This document shows, piece by piece, positions 34,839 through 43,498 of a stretch of DNA of 64,000 nt. The DNA lies in contig CAXXJO010000002.1 of the NCBI GenBank assembly GCA_963422285.2, forward strand, positions 620,001 to 684,000, read 5' to 3'. The notes beneath the pieces are model-generated. The model had not been told where the DNA came from, ran no database searches, and was given only the letters and a program-made list of their open reading frames with translations. The DNA is from VXYL01 sp963422285 (lineage in GTDB: Bacteria; Pseudomonadota; Gammaproteobacteria; Pseudomonadales; Azotimanducaceae). Position numbers and translations under genes: made by a program. Within the stretch, counting starts at the first letter, position 1, and each line of letters starts with the position of its first letter.

Positions 34839-35723
34839 ATGCGTCGTCCAATCCTCTTCCTGTGGATCGCCACTGTGCTCGCCGCCCTGTCCGGCATCGC
34901 TGCCGCCGACGAGGCCGAAGGTCCTGCAGCCGGCCCCCCAAGCGCGGCGCGTCCTCCAACGTTGTCGCTGGCCAACGTCTACCGAGACGACATCGATCTT
35001 GACGGCTATTGGGTAAGCGAAAAGCTCGACGGCGTACGGGCGCTGTGGGACGGCAACGCACTCTATTCCCGGCAGGGCAATCGCTTCAACGCGCCACCTT
35101 GGTTCGTGGATGGATTCCCGCCCGTGGCGCTCGACGGCGAGCTGTGGATGGGTCGCGGCACGTTCGATGAGTTGTCGGGTGCCGTGCGCCGCAAGACGCC
35201 TGACGCCGACGCTTGGCGCCGCATCCGTTTCATGGTGTTCGATCTGCCCGCGCATCGCGGTACGTTCGATCGCCGGCTGCGCCAGCTGCGGGAGATATTC
35301 GCCGGCGTGGAGTCGGGCCGCGTCGGCCTCGTCGAGCAGTTTCGCGTCGCGGACCGTGCCGAGCTGATGGCCCGTCTGGCGCGCGTGGCAGCGGATGGGG
35401 GCGAAGGGCTGATGCTGCGCAAGGGCGGTTCGCTGCACCGTGCCGGTCGCACCGACGATCTGCTGAAGCTCAAGACATACCAAGACGCGGATGCCGTAGT
35501 GGTGGCGCACCTGCCCGGCAAGGGCAAGTACGCCGGCCTGCTCGGCTCGCTGCTCGTGCAGATGCCGGACGGCCGACGCTTCAAGCTGGGCACGGGTTTC
35601 TCCGAAGACGAGCGCCGCAATCCGCCGCCGGTGGGCGCACTGGTCACCTACAAGCACCACGGCAAGACGAAGAGCGGCATCCCGCGTTTCGCCAGCTTTC
35701 TAAGGATTCGGGAGAAGAACTGA
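34839..35723 (+). CDS. ligE: Periplasmic ATP-dependent DNA ligase (LigE type)
   Basis: Minimal ligase of 294 residues. Signal peptide RRPILFLWIATVLAALSGIA (ATG 34839; the frame is open earlier but the signal peptide fixes the start). The adenylated Lys is K62 in SEKLDGVRALW. Motifs ALDGELW, MVFDLP, EGLMLRKGG and LLKLKTY follow, with the OB domain at the C-terminus. No BRCT or zinc finger. Exported LigE enzymes are thought to act in DNA uptake or extracellular DNA handling. Lies directly beside the relic island. Confidence 0.9.
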   Translation: MRRPILFLWIATVLAALSGIAAADEAEGPAAGPPSAARPPTLSLANVYRDDIDLDGYWVSEKLDGVRALWDGNALYSRQGNRFNAPPWFVDGFPPVALDGELWMGRGTFDELSGAVRRKTPDADAWRRIRFMVFDLPAHRGTFDRRLRQLREIFAGVESGRVGLVEQFRVADRAELMARLARVAADGGEGLMLRKGGSLHRAGRTDDLLKLKTYQDADAVVVAHLPGKGKYAGLLGSLLVQMPDGRRFKLGTGFSEDERRNPPPVGALVTYKHHGKTKSGIPRFASFLRIREKN

Positions 35724-35948
35724 GCGCGCGAAGCGGCGGCGCACTGCTCGGACATCCATACGTCGCAAGTCCTCCAGGGCAACCCCAGCCGCCCCATCGC
35801 CGCCGTCGCCCCGCCCTTGAAAGCGTCGGTATCATGTGCCATGGAGCGTGCGCCAAGCTGGAACCTCCGGTTAGGCGACGGCTGGTTCGACACCGGTCCG
35901 CTCAAGAGCACCGACGTGCAGCATCGATCCATGAAGAGGAGAAACCTG

Positions 35949-37064
35949 ATGGCCGAAGTTCCAAGAGACATACCGGGCGAGAACCTGAAAGCGTGGCTCG
36001 CCCGCACACCCGAGGCGGCCATCGATCCCGAGCAACCCATTCTCGATCCCCACCACCACCTCTGGGACCGGAGACCAAGGCCGGAACTGCCGGCCGGTGC
36101 CCGACAGCATCTGCGCTATCTGGCGGACGATCTGATGGAGGACATCCGGGGCGCGGGACACAATGTCTTCGACACGGTGTTCGTCGAATGTCGGTCCATG
36201 TATCGAGAGGGCGATGCGCCGGATGCGTCGGTGGGAGAGACGGAGTTCGTTCAGGGGGTGGCTGCCATGGCGGCGTCCGGGCTGTATGGCGACGGCGCAC
36301 GCTGCTGCGGCGCCATCGTCGGCTTCGCGGACCTCACGCAGGACGCTGCGGTGGTCGAAGACGTGCTGCGGGCACACATCGCGGCCGGCAGAAACTTCCG
36401 CGGCATCCGCCACGCCCACGGCTGGCATGCGTCGCCCGAGATGCCGAAATCCCATCATCCGACGCGGGACATCGCGGGTCTGCTCGGCACCCCGGCGTTC
36501 CGAGAGGGTTTCCGGGTGCTGGACGAACTCGGCCTCGTCTTCGACTGCTGGGGCTACCACACCCAGCTCGCCGAAGTAGCGGCGCTGGCCGATGCATTCC
36601 CCGACACCACCATCATTCTCGATCATATCGGCGGCCCCATCGCCATGGGCCCCTACGCCGGCGAGCGAGAAGGCCGGCTGTTCGAGGAATGGCAGGCCGG
36701 CGTCGACGCGGTCTCGCGCTGCCTCAACATCGTCGTCAAAGTGGGCGGCTGCGGCATGGTCACCTACGGCTTCGACTACGAGCGGCAGAAGAGTCCGCCG
36801 AGCTCGGCGACGCTGGCGGCAGCCTGGAAGCCCTATTTCGCCCACGTCATCGAGCGCTTCGGCGCATCGAGATGCATGTTCGAGTCCAACTTCCCGGTGG
36901 ACAAGCTGTCCTGTTCATACGGCAACCTGTGGAACGCCTGCAAGCGCATCGCCGCCGATCTGAGGCTGACGGCCGAGGAGCGCAATGATCTGTTCTACGG
37001 CGTCGCGGCCCGCGTCTATGCCATCGATCTGCCCGATTCCCTCAAGCAGGGCATCTCCGGGTAG
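35949..37064 (+). CDS. Amidohydrolase-2 family metal-dependent hydrolase
   Basis: 371 residues from ATG 35949 with AAGAGGAGAAA just upstream. The TIM-barrel metal site starts with DPHHHLWD (H-x-H), followed by FRGIRHAHGWH, TIILDHIGGP and the late Glu/Asp block CMFESNFPVDK. Relatives are lactonases and decarboxylases of aromatic or sugar acids. 33 bases upstream of the ABC gene. Substrate unknown. Confidence 0.88.
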   Translation: MAEVPRDIPGENLKAWLARTPEAAIDPEQPILDPHHHLWDRRPRPELPAGARQHLRYLADDLMEDIRGAGHNVFDTVFVECRSMYREGDAPDASVGETEFVQGVAAMAASGLYGDGARCCGAIVGFADLTQDAAVVEDVLRAHIAAGRNFRGIRHAHGWHASPEMPKSHHPTRDIAGLLGTPAFREGFRVLDELGLVFDCWGYHTQLAEVAALADAFPDTTIILDHIGGPIAMGPYAGEREGRLFEEWQAGVDAVSRCLNIVVKVGGCGMVTYGFDYERQKSPPSSATLAAAWKPYFAHVIERFGASRCMFESNFPVDKLSCSYGNLWNACKRIAADLRLTAEERNDLFYGVAARVYAIDLPDSLKQGISG

Positions 37065-37097
37065 AATCGAACGCTGGTGCAGACCCTGGGAGGGTCG

Positions 37098-38708
37098 ATG
37101 GCAGCCAGACTTTTGGAAGTGCGCGACCTGCACGTGAGCTTCGGCGAGACGCCGGCGGTGCGCGGCTTGTCGTTCGATATCGAAGCCGGCGAGACGCTGG
37201 CGCTGGTGGGCGAATCGGGCTCCGGCAAGTCGGTTACGGCGCTGTCCATCCTGCAGCTGCTGCCCTATCCGCAAGCCCACCATCCCGGCGGCAGCGTACT
37301 GGTCAACGGCGAGGAGATGCTCGGCGCGGACAAGACGCGCCTGCTGGATGTGCGCGGCGGCGTGGTAAGCATGATCTTCCAGGAACCCATGACCTCCCTG
37401 AACCCGCTGCACACTATCGCCAAGCAGGTGGGCGAAGCGCTGGTGGTTCACAAGAAGCTGTCCCCGAAGATGGCCCACGAGCGCACCCTCGAACTGCTGG
37501 AACTGGTGGGCCTGCAGGACGCGGTGCATCGCCTGAACGCCTATCCCCACGAGCTCTCCGGCGGCCAGCGCCAGCGCGTGATGATCGCCATGGCGCTGGC
37601 CAACGAGCCCCAGCTGCTGATCGCCGACGAACCCACTACGGCCCTGGACGTCACCATCCAGGCGCAGATCCTCAAGCTGCTGAAAGATCTGCAAGGGCAG
37701 ATGAACATGGCCATGCTGCTCATCACCCACGACCTCGGCATCGTCCGCAACATGGCGAACCGCGTGTGCGTGATGACCAACGGCGAAATTGTCGAGGCCG
37801 GGATGAACCGGCAGATCTTCACCACACCCCGGCACGACTACACCAGAAAGCTGCTCGCCGCCGAGCCCAAGGGCGAACCGCCGGCGGCGAACAACCAAGC
37901 GCCGATTGTGGCGGCGGCGGATGCGCTGACGGTCAAGTATCCCGTCGGCAAGGGCTGGTTCGGCGCTCGCAGCTACTTCACCGCGGTGGACAGCGTCGTT
38001 GTGGAAGTCCGCGCCGGACAGACCGTAGGCGTGGTGGGTGAATCCGGTTCCGGCAAGACCACGCTGGGACTGGCCATGCTGCGCCTGCTGAACAGCGAGG
38101 GTACCGTTCGCTTCAACGACCAGGACATCAGCACCGTCAGGCGCAAGGGCCTCCTGCCGCTGCGCAAGGACATGCAGATCGTCTTCCAGGATCCGTACGG
38201 CAGCCTGTCGCCTCGCCTGTCCGTGCTGCAGATCATCGAGGAGGGACTGCGCATCCACGAAACGGACGTATCCAAGGAGGAACGGCGACGGCGCGTGGCC
38301 GAGGTGCTGGACGAGGTGGGTCTGGAACCGGAGCACATGGATCGCTACCCCCACGAGTTCTCCGGCGGCCAGCGCCAGCGCATTTCCATCGCCCGGGCCA
38401 TGGTGCTGCGGCCTCGGTTCGTAGTGCTCGACGAGCCAACCTCCGCCCTCGACATGTCCGTCCAGGCCCAGATCGTCGACCTGCTGCGCGATCTGCAAGC
38501 GGCCTACGATCTCGGCTACCTGTTCGTCAGCCACGACCTCAAAGTGGTGCGGGCGCTAGCCAACTGGCTCATCGTTATGCGCGACGGCCTCATCGTCGAG
38601 CAAGGTCCCGCGGCCAGCGTGTTCAACAACCCGAAAAGCGACTACGCCAAGGCGCTATTCCATGCGGCCTTGGATCTAGAGGCGGACGAGGACGTGGTAC
38701 GGCAGTAG
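37098..38708 (+). CDS. Fused ABC transporter ATPase (DppD-DppF/YejF-like)
   Basis: 536 residues from ATG 37098 (GGGAGGG upstream). Two peptide-type nucleotide-binding domains in one chain: GESGSGKS, LSGGQRQR, ADEPTTALD, then GESGSGKT, FSGGQRQR, LDEPTSALD. Both halves keep all catalytic motifs and are of the oligopeptide/nickel-type with C-terminal extensions. Single-chain double ATPases of this kind energise peptide or microcin C-type importers (YejABEF). No permease or binding-protein gene is in the window, so its partners are elsewhere or lost. Confidence 0.93.
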   Translation: MAARLLEVRDLHVSFGETPAVRGLSFDIEAGETLALVGESGSGKSVTALSILQLLPYPQAHHPGGSVLVNGEEMLGADKTRLLDVRGGVVSMIFQEPMTSLNPLHTIAKQVGEALVVHKKLSPKMAHERTLELLELVGLQDAVHRLNAYPHELSGGQRQRVMIAMALANEPQLLIADEPTTALDVTIQAQILKLLKDLQGQMNMAMLLITHDLGIVRNMANRVCVMTNGEIVEAGMNRQIFTTPRHDYTRKLLAAEPKGEPPAANNQAPIVAAADALTVKYPVGKGWFGARSYFTAVDSVVVEVRAGQTVGVVGESGSGKTTLGLAMLRLLNSEGTVRFNDQDISTVRRKGLLPLRKDMQIVFQDPYGSLSPRLSVLQIIEEGLRIHETDVSKEERRRRVAEVLDEVGLEPEHMDRYPHEFSGGQRQRISIARAMVLRPRFVVLDEPTSALDMSVQAQIVDLLRDLQAAYDLGYLFVSHDLKVVRALANWLIVMRDGLIVEQGPAASVFNNPKSDYAKALFHAALDLEADEDVVRQ

Positions 38709-39107
38709 CAAGCGCCAATTTCAGGGTTCGGGCCGGCACCACATGCTGCGAAGCAGCACCGCCTGCTGGCAGCGCCCGCAGGGCTTTACCGCTCGCGGAA
38801 AACGGGGCACCAAATCTCTTCGCTCGTGCTCAAGGGCCTTGGTGTTCCGCGTCGCAGCTGAGAACCCGCATACTTGGGAAATGGCAGCGATCCGACATCG
38901 GCGTTGGAACTCGGAGCAGCACGAGCGACTTGCTTTGGAAAGCGTGTTGGCAGTGTGTCGCCAAGGCCAAATGCAGGGAAACTGTATAGTTCAGGATCCA
39001 AGAGACAACATCATTGAGCGAACGGCAACTCATCGGCCGCAGACATAAGGGACCATCGGTAGCGGCGACTGCAATCGCCTGATTCGAATCTTGCCAAGGC
39101 CGCAGCC
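38709..39107. other. Intergenic gap, no gene; small hairpin
   Basis: About 400 bases between convergent genes. A TGCTGC-GAA-GCAGCA hairpin at about 38744-38758 may end ABC-gene transcription. The stretch 38870-39090 is less GC-rich. A phrase shared with the gap near 24320 occurs near 39051. No ORF is convincing. Confidence 0.45.
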
Positions 39108-40184
39108 TCAAGGTCTCGCCGCGGCCGTCAGCTCCTCGATTTCGCGTTCTGCCATCCCCGCTTGCGCGGCGGCGGCCAGGATCGTCCGCCAACTGTTGGC
39201 GTCGATGGGAATGCCGTTCGCCGAGCGCTCTGCCATGGATTCCCGTTCCGGCTCGCCGGCGATGCGCACCCGGTCGAAGCCGCTGGCCGGCGCGGCGCTC
39301 TTGACGTAGTCCACCACCTCCCGCGCTTCCTGCTCGAACGGGACGACGCTGCCGAAGGCGCCGGGGTCCAGCACGAACATCAGCATGTGGTTGACGACGG
39401 TGCCCGGTCGCTCGTGGTTGTCCTGCATGGTCCAGTGGCCCACTAGAGCGCCAGCGAGCAGTTCGCACATCAGGGCGAGGCCGGAGCCTTTATGCTGGCC
39501 GAACGGGCCGAGGGCACCGAACGGCGGCTCGTGGACGACCTTGGGGTCGTTGGTGGGATTTCCCTCGTGATCCACCAAGGCGCCGTCCGGCACGGGTCTG
39601 CCGCTCAGGTAGGCCACCCGCACCTTGCCCAGCGCGATGGCGCTGGTGGCCATGTCCAGCACGATGGGCGCATCGTCGGGCCGGGGCACCACGCAGCAGA
39701 ACGGGTTGGTCTGCAAGCGCCGCTCGCGACTTCCCCAGGGCGATACCATGGGCTGGTGGCCGACGACGTTGACGAAGTGGACGGATATCAGTCCCGCTTC
39801 GCCGCAGCGTTCGCCGTAGGTGCCGATGCGGCCCAAGTGGTGGGCATTGCGCAGTCCTACGCAGACCAGCCCGTTCTGCCTGGCCCGGTCGATGGCGAGA
39901 TCCGTGGTCTCCCGGCCCACCACCTGGCCGAAGCCGTAGCCGCCATCCACCAGCATCACCGCGCCGCTGTCCTGTCGCACCTCGGCGTGGGCGTTGGGAA
40001 CCAGAAGGTCGCGAAGGATATTGTCAACGTAGACCGAAACCATGCCGACGCCGTGGGATTCGTGTCCCTTGAGGTTGGCGACTACCAAGTGATCGGCGGT
40101 TTCTTCGGCTATCGGGGCCTCGGCACCCGCGCACTCGAATATCCTGGTCACGAAGCAGCGCAAGGGGTCGGCGGGAATCAGCAT
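39108..40184 (-). CDS. Malate/L-lactate dehydrogenase (Ldh2/MDH2 family)
   Basis: NAD(P)-dependent oxidoreductase of about 358 residues from ATG 40184. Signature blocks NLKGHESHGVGMVSVYV, the cofactor region NGLVCVGLRNAHHLGRIGTY, TNPFCCVVPRP, MATSAIALGKVRVA and FGQHKGSGLALMCELLAGAL match the Ldh2 branch, which also includes ureidoglycolate and delta-1-piperideine reductases. Divergent from the SMP-30 gene with 89 bases between, a likely shared regulatory region. Confidence 0.9.
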   Translation of the reverse strand: MLIPADPLRCFVTRIFECAGAEAPIAEETADHLVVANLKGHESHGVGMVSVYVDNILRDLLVPNAHAEVRQDSGAVMLVDGGYGFGQVVGRETTDLAIDRARQNGLVCVGLRNAHHLGRIGTYGERCGEAGLISVHFVNVVGHQPMVSPWGSRERRLQTNPFCCVVPRPDDAPIVLDMATSAIALGKVRVAYLSGRPVPDGALVDHEGNPTNDPKVVHEPPFGALGPFGQHKGSGLALMCELLAGALVGHWTMQDNHERPGTVVNHMLMFVLDPGAFGSVVPFEQEAREVVDYVKSAAPASGFDRVRIAGEPERESMAERSANGIPIDANSWRTILAAAAQAGMAEREIEELTAAARP

Positions 40185-40273
40185 GGCATCTCGGCTTGTG
40201 GGCAAAAGCGCGTAGTCTTGCCTGGCAAGTCGGCTCGTGACAAGGTGAACGCGACCGATCCAAGGGAGCGAGG

Positions 40274-41158
40274 ATGAAGACGATGGAAAAGCTGGCGCAA
40301 GGCTACGGCTTGATCGAAGGCCCGGCATGGGTGCCGCCTCGGGATCTGCTGTTCAGCGATGTCCACCGCGGCGGCGTGTACTGCCTGAATGCGGATGGCG
40401 CGGTTTCCACCGTCTTCCCGCATCGTCGCGGCATCGGCGGCATGGCCCTGCATGAGAACAACGGCATGGTGGTGGGCGGTCGCAACATCGCCTTCAAGTC
40501 CTTCGCTGGCGGCAATACCATAGTGCTGCTCGACCGCGATCCTTCCCAAGGCAATGTCGGCTACAACGATCTCGCCACCGATGCCGCCGGACGAGTCTAC
40601 GTCGGCGCCCTCGGAAGCCCGGTGTTCGAGGACACGGAACAGATCGCCGGCAACCTCTATCTCATCGACCTCGACGGCAGCAGTCGCGTTGTCGCCGAAG
40701 ACATCCTGCTCACCAACGGTCTCGGTTTTTCGCCGGACGGCGATACCCTCTACCACTCCGACTCCCGACGACAGACCGTCTATCGCTACCCGGTGGCTGC
40801 CAATGGCGACTTGGGCGGGAAGCAGCCGTTCGCGCACACCGAGCGCGGTGCTCCCGACGGCCTTGCGGTGTCCGCGGACGGCGCGGTCTGGGTAGCCGTG
40901 GCCGGCGGCGGCTGCGTCAGCGTGTTCGAACCGGACGGCGACCTGCGTACGCGCCTGACGATTCCCATGCCGATGTGTACCAGCGTCTGCTTCGGCGGCG
41001 ACGACTTGCGCCAGCTCTACATTGCTACCGGCTCCAGCGGCGCTACCGGCTCCGGCGGCGTCCAAGGCGAGCGCGAGGGTGCCGTGTTCCGAGTTCGCAC
41101 CGAGATCGCCGGGCTGCCTGTGCCGCTCGCCCGGGTTGCGCTCGGCGGACTGAAATGA
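40274..41158 (+). CDS. SMP-30/gluconolactonase family protein
   Basis: 294-residue six-bladed beta-propeller lactonase. GLIEGPAWVPPRDLLFSD carries the first metal Glu, YNDLATDAAGRVYVG the Asn, TNGLGFSPDGDTLYHSDS the second Asn, and GAPDGLAVSADGAVWVA the Asp, the full metal set. AAGGGAG site nine bases before ATG. Predicted to open sugar-acid lactones. Divergent from the Ldh2 gene, which suggests a sugar-acid catabolic unit. Confidence 0.9.
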   Translation: MKTMEKLAQGYGLIEGPAWVPPRDLLFSDVHRGGVYCLNADGAVSTVFPHRRGIGGMALHENNGMVVGGRNIAFKSFAGGNTIVLLDRDPSQGNVGYNDLATDAAGRVYVGALGSPVFEDTEQIAGNLYLIDLDGSSRVVAEDILLTNGLGFSPDGDTLYHSDSRRQTVYRYPVAANGDLGGKQPFAHTERGAPDGLAVSADGAVWVAVAGGGCVSVFEPDGDLRTRLTIPMPMCTSVCFGGDDLRQLYIATGSSGATGSGGVQGEREGAVFRVRTEIAGLPVPLARVALGGLK

Positions 41159-41189
41159 GGACCGCGTTTCGACCACAGGAGAACCATCC

Positions 41190-41606
41190 ATGACATTGAA
41201 TATCTACCTGACGTTCGATGGCGACTGCCGGCAGGCGTTCGAGTTCTACCGCACGGTATTCGGCGGCGAGTTCGAGACGTTTTCCACCTTCGCCGATGGA
41301 CCGGACGACATGCCGGTGTCCGAAGAGGACAAGCACCGGGTGCTGCACGTCTCCCTACCTGTGGGTTCGAACATGCTGATGGGCAGCGACAGCAGCTCGT
41401 TCAGTGCGTCAACGGAGATCGGCAACAACTTCTCCATCTCCATTGAGGCCGACAGCCGCGAGCAGTGCGACCAACTGTTCGCCCCGCTGTCCGCCGGCGG
41501 CTCGGTGACGATGCCGTTGCAGGAGACGTTCTGGGGCGCCTACTACGGCATGTGGACGGACAAGTTCGGCATCCATTGGATGGCGAACTACAAGCTGCCA
41601 GCCTGA
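41190..41606 (+). CDS. VOC family protein (PhnB-like)
   Basis: 138 residues. NIYLTFDGDCRQAFEFYRTV is the first betaalphabetabetabeta module of PhnB-like proteins, with FGGEFETFSTFAD and the C-terminal FWGAYYGMWTDKFGIHWMAN. ACAGGAGA site upstream of ATG 41190. Members fall in the glyoxalase/bleomycin resistance fold but most have no known substrate. Follows the lactonase by 31 bases, same strand. Confidence 0.88.
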   Translation: MTLNIYLTFDGDCRQAFEFYRTVFGGEFETFSTFADGPDDMPVSEEDKHRVLHVSLPVGSNMLMGSDSSSFSASTEIGNNFSISIEADSREQCDQLFAPLSAGGSVTMPLQETFWGAYYGMWTDKFGIHWMANYKLPA

Positions 41607-41773
41607 TCTCGTTCCAGTGCCGCCCTGGCCCTTGGAAGGGCGGGCCGGCGGCGGCGATCGGCGAAAAGGCGCTGCAGGCGGCATGGGGCTATGGAAAACG
41701 CATCGTTGCCGACTGACGAAGTTGTGGCATGATTGAGGACTTGCCTACCTAGGAGACAAGGGGAGAGTAGAAC

Positions 41774-43435
41774 ATGGCACACGATCTGGTAATCCGAAAC
41801 GGCACCGTCGTCGACGGCACCGGCAACCCGCCGTTCGAGGCCGACATCGCCATCGACGGCGACGCCATCGCCGCGGTCGGCGACGTAGCGGACAAGGGGC
41901 AGGAGGAAATCGACGCCACGGGTCATGCGGTGACGCCCGGATTCATCGATCTGCATACCCACCTCGACGCCCAGATCGGCTGGGATCCGCACATGACCTC
42001 GGTGACTTGGCACGGCGTCACCACGGCGCTGCTCGGCAACTGCGGCGTCACCTTCGCGCCCTGTCGCAAGGAGGACCGCGACTTCCTGGCCGGCATGATG
42101 GAGACCGTCGAGGACATCCCCAAGCACGCCATCCTCACCGGCCTGCCCTGGGATTGGGAATCCTACGGCGGCTATCTGGACTCCATCGAGCGCTTAGGAC
42201 CGATGATCAACGTCTGCGGCCTAGTGGGCCACAGCGCCACCCGCTTCTACGTCATGGGCGAACGCGCCATCGAAGAGCAGGCCACGGCCGAGGATATCCA
42301 GCGCATCGCCGCCCTGGCCGGGCAGTCCGTGAAGGAAGGCGCCCTCGGCTTCTCCGTCAACCGACATCCTGGCCACACGCTGCCGGACCGAAGGCCCATT
42401 CCCGGCACCTTCGCCTCTCGGGAGGAGATGCTGGCCATCGCCGAGGCGGTAGGCGCGCAAGGCGGTCTGATGCAGACGGTGCCGAACTTCGGCAAGGTGG
42501 AGGACGAGATGGACCTGCTGGCCGAGGAAGGCAAGCGCAGCCGCATCCTGTTCAGCGCCATCGGCGAGCACCGGGAGACCCTGGACAGGAAAGTCACGGC
42601 CATGCGCGAGAACGGCGTGGACATCACCGCGGTGACGGTGCCCCGCTCCGGCGGCGGCGTCGGCGGCCTCGCCACCAACAACTTCTGGCGCACCCCGGCC
42701 TGGAACGAACTGCGCAAGATGGATTTCGACGCCCGGCTCGAAGCCATTCGGGAGCAGAGCTTCCGCAGCCGCCTGATCACCGAGGTGCGCGACAACGAGC
42801 AACTCGACGAACAGGTGCGAAAGACCACCAAGCGCTACTACCCCATGGGCGACGGAGCGCGCCCGAACTACACCCAGCCCCGCTACGAAAGTCTGTTCGA
42901 CATCGCCGAAGCCGCTGGCGAACACCCGGTGGAGGCTTGGCTGCGGCTGACTCTCGACAGCAACGGCAAGGCGCTGTTCCACCATCGCGGCTTCAACGTC
43001 AACCTCGACAACTTGGAGCAGCTCATCACCACGAACTGGGCCATGCCCGGCCTTGGCGATGCCGGCGCCCACGTCAGCCAGATGATCGACTCCGGCTGGG
43101 CCACTTTCGTGCTTTCCCACTGGCACCGCGACAAGGGCACCTACTCCATCGAGGAGGCCGTGCGCCGCATCGCCGCCGAACCGGCCCGAGTGCTGGGTCT
43201 GAAAGATCGCGGCACCCTCGCCAGCGGCAAGAAGGCGGACCTCAACGTCATCGACATCGATCGCTTGGAGGAACGCCAGCCCTACATGGTGCATGACTTC
43301 CCCGGCGGCGCAGCGCGCTTCCAGCAGCGCGCCCAAGGCTACAAGGCGACGGTTTGCAACGGCCAAGTGACGCTGCGCGACGACGAGCACACCGACGTCC
43401 ACGCGGGCCAAGTGCTGCGCGGCGCTGTCGCGTAG
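41774..43435 (+). CDS. N-acyl-D-amino-acid deacylase-like amidohydrolase
   Basis: 553 residues. The beta-sandwich plus TIM-barrel amidohydrolase starts LVIRNGTVVDGTGNPPFEAD. GFIDLHTHLDAQ provides H-x-H. The Cys metal ligand typical of D-aminoacylases is in LLGNCGVTFAPC, and the Asp is in GLGDAGAHVSQM. Strong GGGGAGAG site before ATG. Predicted to free D-amino acids or related N-acyl compounds. Ends MVHDFPGGAARFQQRAQGY, typical of the family. Confidence 0.9.
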   Translation: MAHDLVIRNGTVVDGTGNPPFEADIAIDGDAIAAVGDVADKGQEEIDATGHAVTPGFIDLHTHLDAQIGWDPHMTSVTWHGVTTALLGNCGVTFAPCRKEDRDFLAGMMETVEDIPKHAILTGLPWDWESYGGYLDSIERLGPMINVCGLVGHSATRFYVMGERAIEEQATAEDIQRIAALAGQSVKEGALGFSVNRHPGHTLPDRRPIPGTFASREEMLAIAEAVGAQGGLMQTVPNFGKVEDEMDLLAEEGKRSRILFSAIGEHRETLDRKVTAMRENGVDITAVTVPRSGGGVGGLATNNFWRTPAWNELRKMDFDARLEAIREQSFRSRLITEVRDNEQLDEQVRKTTKRYYPMGDGARPNYTQPRYESLFDIAEAAGEHPVEAWLRLTLDSNGKALFHHRGFNVNLDNLEQLITTNWAMPGLGDAGAHVSQMIDSGWATFVLSHWHRDKGTYSIEEAVRRIAAEPARVLGLKDRGTLASGKKADLNVIDIDRLEERQPYMVHDFPGGAARFQQRAQGYKATVCNGQVTLRDDEHTDVHAGQVLRGAVA

Positions 43436-43498
43436 GGCAGATCGTTTACGTTAGGCGGCGGGTACCCGGATTCCGTCCGGGGCCGCCCGCGCCGCGCT

